Made by a program: the position numbers and the translations under genes
NCBI GenBank assembly: GCA_033239525.1
Contig: BSYO01000010.1
Coordinates: forward strand, 13,732,042-13,796,041
Source: Nepenthes gracilis
Lineage: Eukaryota > Streptophyta > Magnoliopsida > Caryophyllales > Nepenthaceae
Length of the DNA: 64,000 nt
Direction of reading: 5' to 3'
The notes under the pieces: model-generated
What the model was told of the DNA's origin: nothing
Database searches by the model: none
The model's input: the letters and a program-made list of their open reading frames with translations, nothing else
Shown here: positions 34,721-48,260 of the stretch, piece by piece
Layout: every line of letters begins with the position of its first letter
Numbering within the stretch: the stretch's first letter is position 1

Positions 34721-37700
34721 CATGATGCAACCCTTACCTGACAATACATTTAATCATTAAAAATATTTTTTAAAGTGACAGGCATTCCAAGTCTGAGGTA
34801 TTAATTTGCCATTTTGGGTTCATAACTAATACACCCCATTCTTAAGAATGGTCGAGATTAGGAATGGTCCTTCCCAATTAAATGAGAGTTTGTTCCGATC
34901 GACTTTTTGGCCATGGCTTCAATGCTCCGTAATACTAGATCTCTCATATCAAACTGTCGGGCATTTACCTTTTTGTTGTCGTACTTAGCGATTCTTTGTT
35001 GATATGTCATCGTCCGCAACTGTGCCTCATTTAGGACTTCTTGAAATAGATCAAGATTTTTCTGAAGAATTTGTGAGTTATGACATGAATCAAAAGTTCA
35101 ACCCGAAGACTAGGATGCCCGATTTCTATTGGAATAACGACCTCGATCCCACAGCATAAACTGAAAGGAGTTTCATGGGTCGATTTTCTAGGTATCGTTC
35201 TATATGACCAAATGACGGATGGAAGCTCGTCCACTCAGACGCCCCCAACATTTTGAAGTTTCGTTTTCAGACCGTGCAATATTGTTCAGTCGATGATTTT
35301 CACTTGTCTTTTACATTGTCGATAAGCGATGGAAGCGTGAATCAACTTTATCTTCAAACTGAAACAATACTTTGTAAAACGTTTGCTGAAAAATTGGGTT
35401 CTATTATCAGTAATAATAACTTTGGGTATGCCAAATCTACAAATAATGTTCTGTCAGATAAATTCGGTAGCATTTTGCTCGACTATTTTGGCAAGTGGAA
35501 TGGTTTCGATCCATTTTGTAAAGTAATCAATTCCAAGAATAATGAATTTTCTTTGTCCTAATACCAATGGAAGCAATTCGAGAATATCAACTTTTCCTGG
35601 TGCAAAAAGCCAAGGTGATTGCAGAGCTTGAAATTCTGCATATAGTTGATGGGTGCGATTCCATACATCTGGCAGTTTTTACATTTTTGGATAAAATCCA
35701 TCGCATCATATTTCATGGTGGGCTAATAATATCTTTACCTCATAAGTTTAAAAATAAGGTTCTTACCACCAACATGAGATCCACAGATACCGATGTGTAC
35801 TTCTCCGCGGGCATATTCGGCCTCGTTTGGTGTAAGACACCGTAGATATGGAATTGAGTACCCTCGACGATACAATTTCTGATCTATAATGGTATACCAT
35901 CCCACTATTTTTCTCAGACGCTTGATTTCATTTGGGTTTCCTAGTAATGTGTCATCGGATAGATATTTCATATAGGAAGTCATCCAATTATCAGTACTGG
36001 CTACTTCCATGACTTCTTGTTGTGGGTCATTGATGCTTTGAACTTTAAGGATTTCACACAGTTCTCATGTGTACTGCTCTAGATCTCTGGCTGCAATAGT
36101 CCTTGTTAATCTATCTGCTTTCCTATTTTCTTTTCTTGATATGTGAATCATCTCCACCTCATCGAATGTGGAAATCAAATTTTAGATTTTGGAGAGAAAT
36201 TGAAAAAATGGCAGATTTACCGTATAATAATTTTCTCGAACCTAATTAATAACCAATTTCGAGTCACTGTATACTATAAGGTTAGTGACCAAGCACTCTT
36301 AAGCTAATTTTAATCCAACAAGTAGTCCTTTATACTCGGTCACATTATTCATCACTGCAAATCCGATGGTCATTGAATATTTTATTTTAGACCCATCGGG
36401 TATTTTTAATATCACTCCGGCTCCACAACCAACTTGCATTGAAGAGCAATCCACGCGTAAAATCCACGTTGGAGTACTTTATGGATCATCGGTTCCAATA
36501 GGATCAAAGGTTTTCAGAATTGGTGTCGTCATTTTAACAATAAAATCCGCGAGAGCTTGACCTTTCAAGGACAGACTCTGTCAGAATTATTAGTCGAAAT
36601 CTCGCAATTCAATGGCCCACTTGAATAATCGTGCTGACACATCCGGCTTTTGCAGAATTCCTTTCAAGGGTTGGTCTGCCAGAACAATAATCTTATGCGC
36701 TCAAAAATATGGTCAAAATTTTTGGACGGAATATATAAGTGACAGAACTATCTTCTCGGTACGAGAATTACGAGTTTCTACAACGCTCATGATTTTACTG
36801 ACGTAATACACAGGTCGTTGTCTATTAGACATTTGTCGAATTAGGACCGAACTTAAAGCAGTTTCAGTCACAGCAATATATAAATATAACTTCTCATCCT
36901 ATTGTGGAGAAGTTAACAGTGGAAGATTAGAAAGATACTCCTTGAGTTCTCGGAAAGCAGCTTCGCATTCCGAAGTCCATTGAAAGCCAAGCACCTTTGT
37001 GCCTCTCAATGCCTTGAAGAACGATAAGTACTTCTCGACTGATTTAGCCAAAAAGTGGAAGAGTGCTGTCAATTTTCCAATTAGCTTTTGGACTTCTTTT
37101 GCCGTCTAAGGAGGACTCATATCCAAGATAGCCTTAATCTTTTTAGGATTGTCTTTTATTCCTCGGTGTAAAATAATGAAGCCTACAAATTTTCTTAATG
37201 ATACTCCAAAAGTACATTTAGTTGAATTAAGTTTTATCTGGTGTGCTCTCAGGATATTAAATGCCCCGTCCAAATCGCGAATATGGTCATTTTGTAGTTT
37301 GCTCTTCACGAACATATCATCCACATATACTTCCATATTTCATTTGATCTCTGTCACGAACATTTTATTGTAGAGATGCTGATAAATTATACTTATATTT
37401 TTTAAATCGAAGGGCATAATTTTTTAACAGTATGTTCTTTGATCTGTCATAAAAGCTGTGTGCTCCTTATCTTCTAGATTTATCCGAATTTGGTTGTATC
37501 TTGAGTATGCAACCATAAAATTGAGCAATCCATATCCAGACGTAGAGTCCACATGTAAATTAATTCTCGGTAATGGAAACTGTCTTTTGAACCGGCTAAG
37601 TTGACATCGTTAAAATAAACGCACATTCTCCACTTCCAATTACTTTTCTTCACCATGAATACTTTTTGATAACCAGTTTGGGTATTGAACTTATCAATTA

Positions 37701-38540
37701 AATGAAATATCTAGGTGTTTCTTCATTTCCTCTGGAATAACAATCAACTTTTCGATTGAGTAGTTCCTTCATTTTTGCCGGATAGGTTTATAACCGATAT
37801 CTAGGGCCAACTTATGAGCCATTACACTGGTTGGTATTCCTGACATGTCATTAGGTGTCTAAGCAAAGACGTTGGAATTGTGTCTAAGAAAATCGATAAG
37901 TTGACTTCGAAACGGTTCAGGCAAAGAACTTTCGATTTGAATGTACTTTTCAAAATCAATGGGATTTAGCGAAATCTGATCTGTTAATTCTCCAGACTGG
38001 GCTTGTGATAACGTGATCTTATCTTAGAAATCAAGGTCCTAGATCGGTTAACTTGTTGGTGTCTGAGTGACTTGAGATAAGTAACAAATTTGCCCGGTCA
38101 TTCGATCGCCGAAAACCTCTCCGATGCCAAATGATGTTGAAAACTTTATCTTCAACTGCAGAATTAAAGTCACTGTCCCAAATATTGTTAAGCAGGGTCA
38201 TCCGAGAATGGTATTGTAGACCGATTGAAGAACAACAACCAAGAAAGAAAGTATCTTCGTGGCTATCCTCGGATAAGCATCCAATGTGACTTCTAATTGG
38301 ATTACTCCTTACACGGGTACGAGTTCATTATCCAGTCCATATAATGATCTTTCTGAGATCTTTAATTGACTTTTTTTAGTCCTAATTTAAAAAATTACAT
38401 CTAAGTAAAGTAAATTCTTTAAATTTTCATTATCAACAAATGTTCGTTTCGTTTGGTAGTCTATTCTACCGTCGAAAATAAGTACTATTACAACCAAAGG
38501 ATCAGAATGCGAGAATATTACATGAGTCAAATGTTCATCA
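34720..38540 (-). pseudogene. pol: Tat pol: protease, RT, RNase H, integrase
   Basis: Reading down the minus strand: a protease region (about 38030-38540, HVIFSHSDPLVV); RT (about 37000-37900) with MEVYVDDMFVKSKL, the YVDD catalytic motif, at about 37336-37295; RNase H (about 36100-36990) with VDCSSMQVGCGAGVIL and VYSDSKLVINQV; then integrase. Its HHCC zinc finger runs GEVHIGICGSHVGG to FIQKCKNCQ (about 35820-35670). The core has IDYFTKWIE and IITDNRTQF with two catalytic Asp residues. ELPSVIWSYRT lies at about 35195-35230, and a C-terminal LVLRSIEAM lies near 34920. Numerous stops and frameshifts are spread through it. The domain order RT-RNaseH-INT is that of Gypsy. Confidence 0.85.
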
Positions 38541-38559
38541 CTAAAATTAATTTCATCAT

Positions 38560-39960
38560 CCCTATTTTCTATCCTTGGTCTTTTGTGGCATGGTCATTCT
38601 TGAGCTTGCCGAAATGTCATCCGGAGTAGGTTGCGAAGTAATCATGTTTACGACGTCAGTTGCCACTCGATTTCTTGGGTACTCGGTCTTATCTTCGTCT
38701 GCTTCATTGAAAGTTTGTCCGGGTCTTTGTAGAAATCTATTGAGATATCCCATCTGGATTAACTTTTCAATTTCCTTCTGCAACGTCCTGCAATTCTTGG
38801 TGCTATGTCTCCCGTACTGATGGTAATGACAATACTTTCATTGGTCACCACAATCTGGATTCTTTAATGCGTTCGGCCATTTAAAAAACATTTCATCCAA
38901 AATTTACATTGGAATATTAGTACGGGAATCATTTAAGGGAGTCAGATCTTGCTGCCTGAATCCGCTTCTTGGTGCTGACTCGGACTTTTACTGCTTTCTT
39001 GATCCCTAGGGAACCATATTGTTCCTATTTTTTCTTTTCTCCTCCGCTGACTTTTGGTGAGGCTGGTCCTTCGACAGTTTTATTTCATTGGCTTCCTCGA
39101 CTGCTATTTATGCTTGAGCAATGGCCTCAACTTCTCTGAAGGTCTGTGAATTCTTGTGACCCATGTGTCTGAAAAAGTCGCCAGGTTCCAACGTAGATAC
39201 AAAAGCTTTAAACTTCACTTCTTTGGTGAGCTTCGATATTTTGCTGACCTCGACCATAAATCTGGCTAGAAATTTCTGTATACTTTCATTTTGCCCTTGC
39301 TTAACTTGGGCCAAATGCTATAGTTGTTTCTCTTTTCTTCTACTGGAAGTGAACTGAGATAGAAAATTATCAGCCAAATCTTTAAAAGTTTTGATATAAT
39401 TTGGCTGAGGGTAATAGAACTACACTCGGACACCGCCTTTTATGGTTAGAGGAAAACAAAGGCACATTGCTGCCTCATCCAAATATTGAAAACTCAGAAG
39501 CGTATAGATTAATTTTGGGCAGATTGTAAAACTAGGAGGCTCACAGCCTTTAGTGGATGTTCACTGTGAGAAGGTCCTTCATGGAGCATGGGCTCCCTTT
39601 CATCCTGAAAATATCGAGGGTTTCGTCAATTAGGACTATCCTCTCAGACTCAAAAACTTAAACGACTTTCAAGTCGTGACGGGACTTTATCATTTGAGGC
39701 CGTTTTAGTCCCTTGGTCATTCTGGTGGTCAATCTTCTTGGGGGGGTATTTTCTTTCCTTATTCTTTCTTTTAGACGTGGTGGTTTGAGAGGTCGAAGAT
39801 GGGAACCCTTTTGGCCGCTCATCTAATTGTGTATAAATTGTCTAGACAGCTTTAAAAATGTCGTCCATTTTCATCGCAAGTTATCGTACACAAGGATAAA
39901 GATGTTCATCCATTTGATCAACAATGGGAGGACAGTTACCACATGAAGTGGCCTCCCTAA
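38560..39960 (-). pseudogene. gag: Tat gag
   Basis: The minus strand shows MAQVKQGQNESIQKFLARF and an 'E-x-x-x-I-x-x-L-x-x-E-V-K' helix at 39108-39314, which is the retrotransposon gag (capsid) domain. Downstream, 38562-38783 reads EKLIQMGYLNRFL, the conserved end of Tat gag before protease. The N-terminus is near 39960. Stops and frameshifts interrupt it. It is immediately followed by the protease region, as expected. Confidence 0.75.
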
Positions 39961-40036
39961 CTAGCATACTAACTTGTACTCTACTATTTACCATATTTTT
40001 ATTAATATTATAATTTTTAAACTTTTAGTTACGTAT

Positions 40037-40054
40037 TTTCACAGACGGTGTCAA
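40037..40054 (-). other. Primer binding site (mutated)
   Basis: The minus strand reads TTGACACCGTCTGTGAAA next to the 5' LTR. It matches the Tat-type TTGGCGCCGTCTGTGG with a few changes. Confidence 0.65.
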
Positions 40055-40653
40055 TATTGCGTCCGAGGATTTGATTGTTGGATGGTAAAAGAATTTGTCC
40101 ATCGGGTGTTTATGGTCTTCGATCTCTGTATGTCTTCAATGAAAATACTGTGCAATTATAAAATAACAGTCAAAGAATTGATGGGACTCACTCCTCGGTA
40201 TATCCTCTGACGCTTAAATCAGTATTTCTCTTAAATATTAAGAAAGTGAGAAGATGTAAAAAGATATATAAAATATGAGGAATTGCGTTCTTTAAGTGGC
40301 TCCTTAATGAGGGACTGTGCGCTCTTGGCGTCTTTATATACTTTAGTCTAATAGAACTCAAGTTATCCTTTTTCAATGGAAAGGATTGTTATTTATAAAT
40401 GGTGGACTGCGATTAACCGTTGAAAAAACTTATGAATGGTTATCCATTGTCTTTATCATGACAACAGTTACAACTAACGTTCGATATCATTAGTTAGGTA
40501 ACCATCCAAGGCCATTAAATTAACCTCGGCCATATTTGTAAAAATGAGCCATGTAGGCGTTATGGGCCGTTAAACTTGGTCTTTAAACTTGGTCTTTCTG
40601 CTTGAAGTGGTATTGGGCTTTCTTATTTGGGCTGTCGAGTATCATACTCATCA
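40055..40653 (-). repeat. 5' LTR of the Tat element
   Basis: 599 bp. Partner of 31211-31794. The minus-strand TATA region (CCATTTATAAATAAC) is at 40388-40402. It ends CATACTCATCA. Confidence 0.88.
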
Positions 40654-41005
40654 TTAGTAGTTTATTAGTTACCAGAATTATTATGTATTTTTATTTACTA
40701 TTGACATTGGCCATATTTGAAATAAATTATTATAATATTATAAAATTTTTGGATGAGGTTAAAAAAGTTTAAAGAATGAGTCAGATAATTTTTTTCATAT
40801 ATACCATTTTTAATTTTTAATATTATTTTTAATTAAATATGATCTTATATTTTTTTCTCATCGGAATACTATTATGTTGAGTATTGAGACAATATCTAAT
40901 AAATTCATTTAGTAAAATAGGCTCGTAATTTAACCTTTTTGTCAATATAGATGTTTGTGTCTTTTTTAATAGAAAGTTTATTTGTAATAAAAATTGAAAT
41001 ATATA

Positions 41006-41068
<63 letters not shown>

Positions 41069-41228
41069 GTATGTAAAATATAAGTTCTTAAAAAATATTA
41101 CAAATATTTAAATGATATTGACAAATTTAAAAATTATTTATAAGCATTTCACCAATTCTATTAAAATATTACGTTTTATGTCATTCAAATACTAGCTCAA
41201 ATATTGTTAGAATGAAAAATTATAAAAC
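40654..41228. repeat. Large repeat, copy I, last block
   Basis: Aligns with 43449-43955 (copy II) and continues the sequence cut at 31210. Ends near 41228, where it abuts the leader block of copy II. Confidence 0.8.
41008..41062. repeat. (AT)n microsatellite
   Basis: About 55 bases of uninterrupted AT repeat. Copy II has only a few AT units at the matching place (43798-43812). Confidence 0.95.
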
Positions 41229-43955
41229 ATATCAGATTCTAAATTAGATCAAAGATAAGGATTATTAATATTTACTTTAATCGTATACCAAATAGGTTTG
41301 CCAAAAAAATATTTTGAAGTACCCAAACCACACGCTTCTCTCTCCTCTTTGCACACGTCTCTATTCTCTCTTCATCTTTCTTTCTCCTACCGTGCTGTTC
41401 CTCTACCTCTCTCTCTCTCTCTTCTGCCCTAAGCGCTCCCGATTCCCCTTAATTGACGGCGGTCCCAACACGGACGATGATGCCGACCATGGCAGTAGCA
41501 ACCTTGTGATGACACGGCAACGACGGTGATACATACAATCACCGCCAGTGACTCCCTCTCTCCACTACGCCTTATTTACACAATCCACCAATCCACCAAC
41601 ATTTCAGTCAATTGCCTCAAAATTCATATATTTTGATTACCTTATATAATTATCTGTTTGTCTTGATTTTATATAAATTTATCTCATTACGCATGTTTCG
41701 ACGTCATGATATAATCGTTTTTGGAGTCACTTTTGAATGTAACATTTAGGATTCTGTGCTTTGATTATTAACATATGACTTTAGAGTTACGTCTGGTACT
41801 GCAAACACTTTTAGGATTTTAAAATTTTCATCGATCTTATTGTGAATATTAAGATGTTTAAATCAAGATAATAGTTAATTAAATTGATTAATAATTAATT
41901 CAAGACCGTTATTAAATTGATTAATAATCAAGATCAAGATAATAATTAAATCGATTAGTTAAAATAGAATATTATCCTTTTAAGCTCAGGAATGTGAGGT
42001 GACATTAAAATATAATTTTTAATTAATATTTAGATTATTTAATAATAATATTTAAATTATTATTTGACTTTATTTTATAACTTATTGTTATTAAAAATAA
42101 TATGTTATTAATATCTATTTTATAGTATTGCTAATTACATGCATGAACGATGTTATAAAAATTAATTATTAAAAGATTTAGATTTAGGTAACTAATTTTA
42201 CGATGTTAGAATTTAATTAAAGTTTAACCATTCAATTTATTACATCAAGCACAAATAGTATATTATAAAGATAATAGGCATATATTATTTTATATAAGAT
42301 ATTATAATATATAATTTGTGATTTTTCTATGAATGTGATATTTTTCCTGACTTTTGATAACTATTAGCCATATTATTATAAAATGAGACTGACTGATTTG
42401 TCTATTATTAAAATATAATAATTAAGTTTATCAAATAATTTATTAATTAATAATTTTTATTATATATAGAATAAGAAAGAATTTATAAATAATTATTAAT
42501 AAATATTAAAATTTTAGGATATTAATATTTTTAATAAAATAAAAAACACATTTTTTTAAATTATTAAGTTTAAAAATAAATATATTTTTTAGAAAAAAAA
42601 CTATTTTTTCAATTAAACAATACGTCCGAACCGTCCGCATCAGATTTTTCAGGGCGGCTGCCGATGAAAACGATACCGATGTGAAAGTTGCATGTCGGTT
42701 TCGTTGGCTTTATGTGCAATTTTAATACTTTAATATAATAATTTTTAATGATGATTGACTAATCTTATAAAAATAAATAAATTATAATATTTAATATATT
42801 TTTAAATTTAAATTATTATATAAATTAATAAGTTACTTAATTTTATTGTTAAATTAAATTAGAGTCGATTCGATCTTCATCTATTATTGTATAAATTATA
42901 ATTTTTGATCCGATGGGATTAAATTAGAGTCGATCGGACTAAATTATAATACTTTCCATCTATTTTTTAAATATTTTAATAATATAATATTTTTAATAAA
43001 TTTATATAAAAATAAATATATATAAATAAATATCATATTATTTTAAAATATTATTAAAATAACTTTTAAAAATCATTGTCACGGTGGTACTGCTTCCTTT
43101 TAATTGTCCTCGTGGCATGCATCCAGCCGGAAGCGCTGGTGCTGATCCAAAAATTTTAATAAATGGTATAAAGTAAGTTAAATTAAATGAATGATAATAA
43201 TTTATTGTATATATAATTTAATTATTTTTTAAAAAATTTTTATTTTATTTTACGTGTCATTTTAAAAATTAAACTGCCCTAAACTAAATTAAATCACGTA
43301 CCTACAGACACACAAATATATACAATATATATATATATATATATATAAAATAAAACTTTATACTATAAATCAAATTATATTTTCCGTACTTTTCTCTACC
43401 TTGAATATAAATTAATTTTCAATTTTAATTGTTAAAATTTTAATCTTCCTAGTGGTTTATTTGTTACCTGAAATATTATATATTTTTATTTATTACTGAT
43501 ATTGGCCATATTTTAAACAAATTATTACAATATTAGAAAATTTTTGGATGAGGTTAAAAAAGTTTAAAGAAACAAGTCATATAATTTTTTTCATATAAAA
43601 TATTTTTATTTTTTAAATATAACTTTTTAATTAAATATTATTTTATATTTTTTTCTCATGGGAATACTATTATGTTGATTATTGAGACAGTATTTAATTA
43701 ATTCATTTAGTAAAATCGGCCCAAAATTTAACCTTTTTGTCAATTTAGATGTCTGTATCATTTTTAATAAAAAGTTAATTTGTAATAAAAATTGAAATAT
43801 ATAGGTATATGTAAAATATAATTTCTTAAAAAATATTACAAATATTTCAATCATATTGACAAATTTAAAAATTATTTAAAAATATATTACCACTTCTATT
43901 GAAATATTACATTTTATATCATTCAAATGCTGACTCAAATATTGTTAGAATGGAA
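41229..43955. repeat. Large repeat, copy II
   Basis: Begins with the leader block (aligned with 23565 and 48520), continues with the middle blocks (aligned with 26518 and 48945) but with a deletion of about 1.4 kb near 41630, and ends with the final block (aligned with 30700-31210 plus 40654-41228). Non-coding. It preserves the empty sites for the solo LTR at 23998 and the Tat element at 31211. Confidence 0.8.
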
Positions 43956-46426
43956 AGTTTTAAAAATATTTCACCCAAGTTCCAACTTCTAGAATTAAGT
44001 CATTTAAAAGCAAGCTCAATCATAAACAAGACATTAAGTCTATAAATTTTGTCTTTTAAACACCAGTTCATGAAAATGGTTTGCCAAATAAGGGGTTCTG
44101 CAATGCAAATTCATTCGGTATCCCATATAATATTTGTCGGATCGTCATCCAACGCCGATCGTTAACCCTTCTATTTTAAGTAAAGATAATTATTTTATTA
44201 TTTTTTAATAATAAAAAAATGAGAGGCATTGGATGGGAATCAACAGCTATGATACGGAGTCATAAGGGTGCCATATGGATTCGGATTGCAACACCCCTAC
44301 TCTCACGACTTGCTATATATGAAATAATGTATGAGTAGATACACAAAATATTATTTGATATATATCAGTATCTGTCTCGATACAGATATTTTTCTTTTGG
44401 ATAATAAGTTCACAGTATTTTTTTCTTTCATGTTCCAATATGTGGATTAAATTTGCTTCCAACCTCGACACATACGCGTGATACACTGGGAACATATACT
44501 GATATTGGTATCTACACCCATACTGTGATGCAATATATTCTAATGCCTTGTGTTTGAAATAAGAAGCTTTGGATTTGTTTATTGAGGACATTTCCATGGT
44601 ATATACTCAATCTTCTGTGGTATACGCTCAATTGTGGGGTGGAAAATAAATCTACGTTGAAAAATTAAAATAAAAAAAAATTTCTTCTTATTTCTCCATC
44701 CAATTAAAAGACCCATTGAATAGAAGCAAAAATAAAGCACTTTTTTATTTGTTCTTCTATTATTATTGTTCGGTCTTACCCAAATATATACAACTCGACA
44801 TAATAGAATAAAATCCAAACTCTCAACAACCGTAAATCATCAAAATCGTAAGTACATGGAACCCAATAATGTATAACATTTTAATATCAAGTTTTTTTTT
44901 AATTAAAGAAAAATCATAAGACTAACTCAGAACAAATTTATTATAAAAATGTCAGTTAAAAAAACCTTTTCTGAAATTTCTTTATTACAATCATAAATGT
45001 AAAGTGGTTAAATATAACCCTCTAATACGTCTAGTAACCCACAAGAGAAATATAATAAGAAATAAGAATAAACAAACAAAAATATATTTTTAAAAATCAG
45101 TTTTAGAACGACATACCCAATCCTGACGAAGAACGAAATTGAAATTGAACATCAACCAAATGCCAAACCTCTCCATCTTCTCTCTTCTCTCCCTGTGCGG
45201 CTCTCTCTGTGTGAAAATGATTTTAAAATTACCCTAAAATTGCGTTCACACGATTTTATAACCTCAGTTTCGCTCGAGCGCCAAGCAAGCGTGACTCGAA
45301 TGCAAATGATATTGGCATCGGTGCACAAGCGTAGTATCTTGGCAAGCAAGCTGGAATCGGCGCTCAAGCTCTACTCAAGCGCGCTTGAGTGTACCAACTC
45401 AACTCTGCCTCTTGGCCACTCGTCGCACTCCAATCATCACACAAATCTTCTGTAATTTTTTAATGATAGTCTGTTTACTATAATACCCGCAAGAAAATAA
45501 TTAACATTTAATAGGTATTTAATGTATTAATCTGAAAAACTGAGATGACAATGAAAATTTGTCTTAACTACTAACTATAACCAAATTGGATTATGGTATG
45601 TAATTAAGAAGGTGGTTGGCAAGACGTTTTACTTGCGAAGAAAAATGAAAGTACAGGAGGAGAATTTTTTATTAATGAAGAAAAAGCCGCCATTTATGAT
45701 GCTTTCGCCCATGATATTTGGTCCTCAATTGACAAGGGGTTAGAATATCGTTTCATTATAATCACATAATAAGAAGCCAAAATTTCAACAAATAATTTAG
45801 GGTCGTTTGGAGTAGATGAATATATTAATTTCATGTCGTTGCAACTAAGTTTAATTTTTGATGTTAAGGGCACGTGTCAAATCAATATATAAATATGAAT
45901 AAGTTTGTATTTCTAAATGAATTTGCTAATAATAGTTACCGTCACCTTTTCAATGATTTTTTCATTAAAATACAATATTTTTAATAATGTTGAGGAAAGA
46001 TTTTGTCCAATAAATTAGAATTTATCGACTTTTACTAAATATTATAGGTGTCTCAACCTCAAATAAAGAAAATATTAGACTAAAAAAGCTATTCGGTCAC
46101 AATACATTTGGATAGAGTAATAACATCTGACCCTACCTCTGTTAATGACACAAAAGAAGCTTGATTGCTATAAGAGATCAAGGTGATCGGATAACGGCTA
46201 GAGGAATCTAAAATGAAATATCCACATTTGTTCGGGATATAATGTATATATTTTGAGGACGACATTCTTTAAGAGAAAAGAATTATAACACTATTGTATT
46301 TCGACTCAAATTTATTGGACTCTTGATTTGAAACAGCTATTAGTAATAATCATTTATGGCCAGAGTTTTCCCACACAGGATCCTAACCGATATGTGCCAA
46401 ATGGGCTAATATATATCCAATATTTT
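43956..46426 (-). repeat. Repeat block p/q, first copy (minus-strand LTR-like)
   Basis: From 44137 to about 46395 it aligns with 51660-53811 plus 63604-63715. It has the layout of a minus-strand LTR: TATA box at 45248-45263, purine-rich leader on the minus strand (45160-45215) and GC-rich CTCGAG/GCGCTC repeats at 45275-45400. Short frames such as 44313-44597 are also present, in partly open form, in the second copy but show no known domain. Confidence 0.65.
45248..45263 (-). promoter_or_regulatory. TATA box of LTR-like block
   Basis: The minus strand reads GAGGTTATAAAATCGT. The second copy keeps ATTATAAAATCGTG at about 52786-52799. Confidence 0.5.
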
Positions 46427-47480
46427 TTATCATTTTTTGCTAGATTTTGAGAAAAGGGAAAAGAGAGAATGAAAGAGAAAATGTTAGAAGATGACAATTG
46501 AAGTATATCTAAGGAAGATTTTCATAAATTTAAAATCAAAATTAAGTGCATCCCAAGCCTTTTTTCCTTTACTGCCGATCTTCTCTATTCCGGTGAATAT
46601 TTATTGTCTCAAATGTTCATGCATACTCCATCTTCATACTTAAGATATTTATTCATCATATACATATATTGTTCTTCTTATTTTTCTATAATATCATATG
46701 AAATTCACATCTTAACCTATGCAATTGTATTATTTATCTGGTTTTTTGCACTATAGCTCACACACATTCTAAAATTTTGATTTGATAATCTAACATGCTT
46801 GATTTTCGTATATAATGTCCAACATATTTAAAATCCTTAAGTATATACTTTGTATGTATTAGAATTACTATAAATTGCCCCTACATGTTTCTTAATAGAA
46901 AAAATATTGTAACTATAAAATTTTACTGATTTTTTCTATAATTTTACTGTAGACAATTCACATACTGAGAAATTTTATAATATAGTATTACATGTTTTAA
47001 AATACGCATGTTTAAATTTTTATAAAACTTTAATTATCATAAATCCGAACCAAATAAGTTAATTAAATAATTAATTAAATTTTAAATATTATTTATATAA
47101 ATTTTAAACTCAAGTAAGACAAACCAAATACACGAAACCTAATAAATTAAAACCCTCATAGGACCGCATTGGACAATTGTCCTGACAAAATATATGACCT
47201 ACTTTATAAGCAGTTGTAATGGAGAATAACCAAATAATACAACTCTTCCACATATTATAAGAAATTTGATAACATCTGAATATACTGTTCCAAGGCCTAA
47301 ATCGGACTCATCCAATAACCAAAATATAACTCATATAGATCTAATAATATCGGAGTGAAATAATACTCACTGAAATATACGATGTTACATTAGATCTCAT
47401 CCACCCTCCTTTAATACATCCAAGCTCTCTGCTCTAAATGAAAAAAATAGAAAACGTGAATTTAAAACTCAACGAGTATC

Positions 47481-47519
<39 letters not shown>

Positions 47520-47724
47520 TGTCTAATAAATTAGAAAGATGGTCCATAAATAGATTTTAAAACCATTAATGAAAATAAGTTAGATATACAAATATCTTAT
47601 GAAATTTCTATTCAAAAACTGGATAGACAATGCAGGTCAATTACAACCAAAACTTAACCTTTTCTGCCGACGGAAAGGGAGCAAAGCCTCCTTGTTGAGA
47701 GAGGTGCAACGGATATGACACTTC

Positions 47725-48090
47725 ACCATAGAGACGATGGTTAATAATAAATTGCCATAGATAAGGTCTTGTCAGAGTGACGATGATTAATAACTAATAA
47801 TTATATATTAGTTCTTGCCATAGAGACGACAGTTAATAACAAATAATTACAGATAGGACCTTGCCAAAGATATGACGATTAATAATAAATAGCATTACTT
47901 AATGCCTCACCATAGAGACAATAGCTAATAACAGATAGGCACAAATAGGGTCTCGCCACAAAGATGATGGTTAATAATAAATAGTCATAGATAGAACCTC
48001 ACCATAGAGACGATGATTAATAACAAATATCCATAGATAGGGTCTCGTCACAGAGATAAAGGTTAATAATAGATAGCCACAGATAGACAA
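47725..48090. repeat. Tandem array, about eight 48-bp units (copy III)
   Basis: Counterpart of 20660-20992. Units follow CTCGCCACAGAGATGATG then GTTAATAATAAATAG. Confidence 0.85.
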
Positions 48091-48260
48091 TCTAATAACA
48101 TGTCCAATCGAATCAGGTGCCCCATCAAATCGGATGTCCAAACAAATCAGATGCCTACTCAGATCGAATGCCAATTAGATCAGATGCCCAAATAAATCAG
48201 ATGTCCAATCGGATCGGATGCCCAAACAAATTAGATGCCCAATCAGATTGTGATCCAGGG
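48091..48260. repeat. About 20-bp tandem array (copy III)
   Basis: Counterpart of 20993-21185, with units like CAGATGCCCAAACAAAT. Confidence 0.8.

Larger units (their letters stand above)
31211..40653 (-). mobile_element. Gypsy/Tat element with gag, pol and antisense ORF, 9.4 kb, decayed
   Basis: LTRs are 31211-31794 and 40055-40653, ending ATCA. Flanking CTAGT (31206-31210) and TTAGT (40654-40658) form a target-site duplication with one change. Copy II shows the empty site near 43448 (CCTAGTGGTTTATTTG). In transcript sense the order is 5' LTR, PBS, gag, protease, RT, RNase H, integrase, antisense ORF (plus strand), PPT, 3' LTR. This is the complete Tat plan, so it is a decayed autonomous-type relative of the pol-less element at 6988-13392. 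Every ORF has stops or frameshifts and the LTRs are well diverged, so it is old and inactive. Confidence 0.9.

Noticed and set aside
44313..44818. Two minus-strand frames (44313-44597, 44579-44818) with a partial counterpart at 51778-52026
   Set aside because: The counterpart is explained by the p/q repeat being present twice. No domain, and frames break in one copy.
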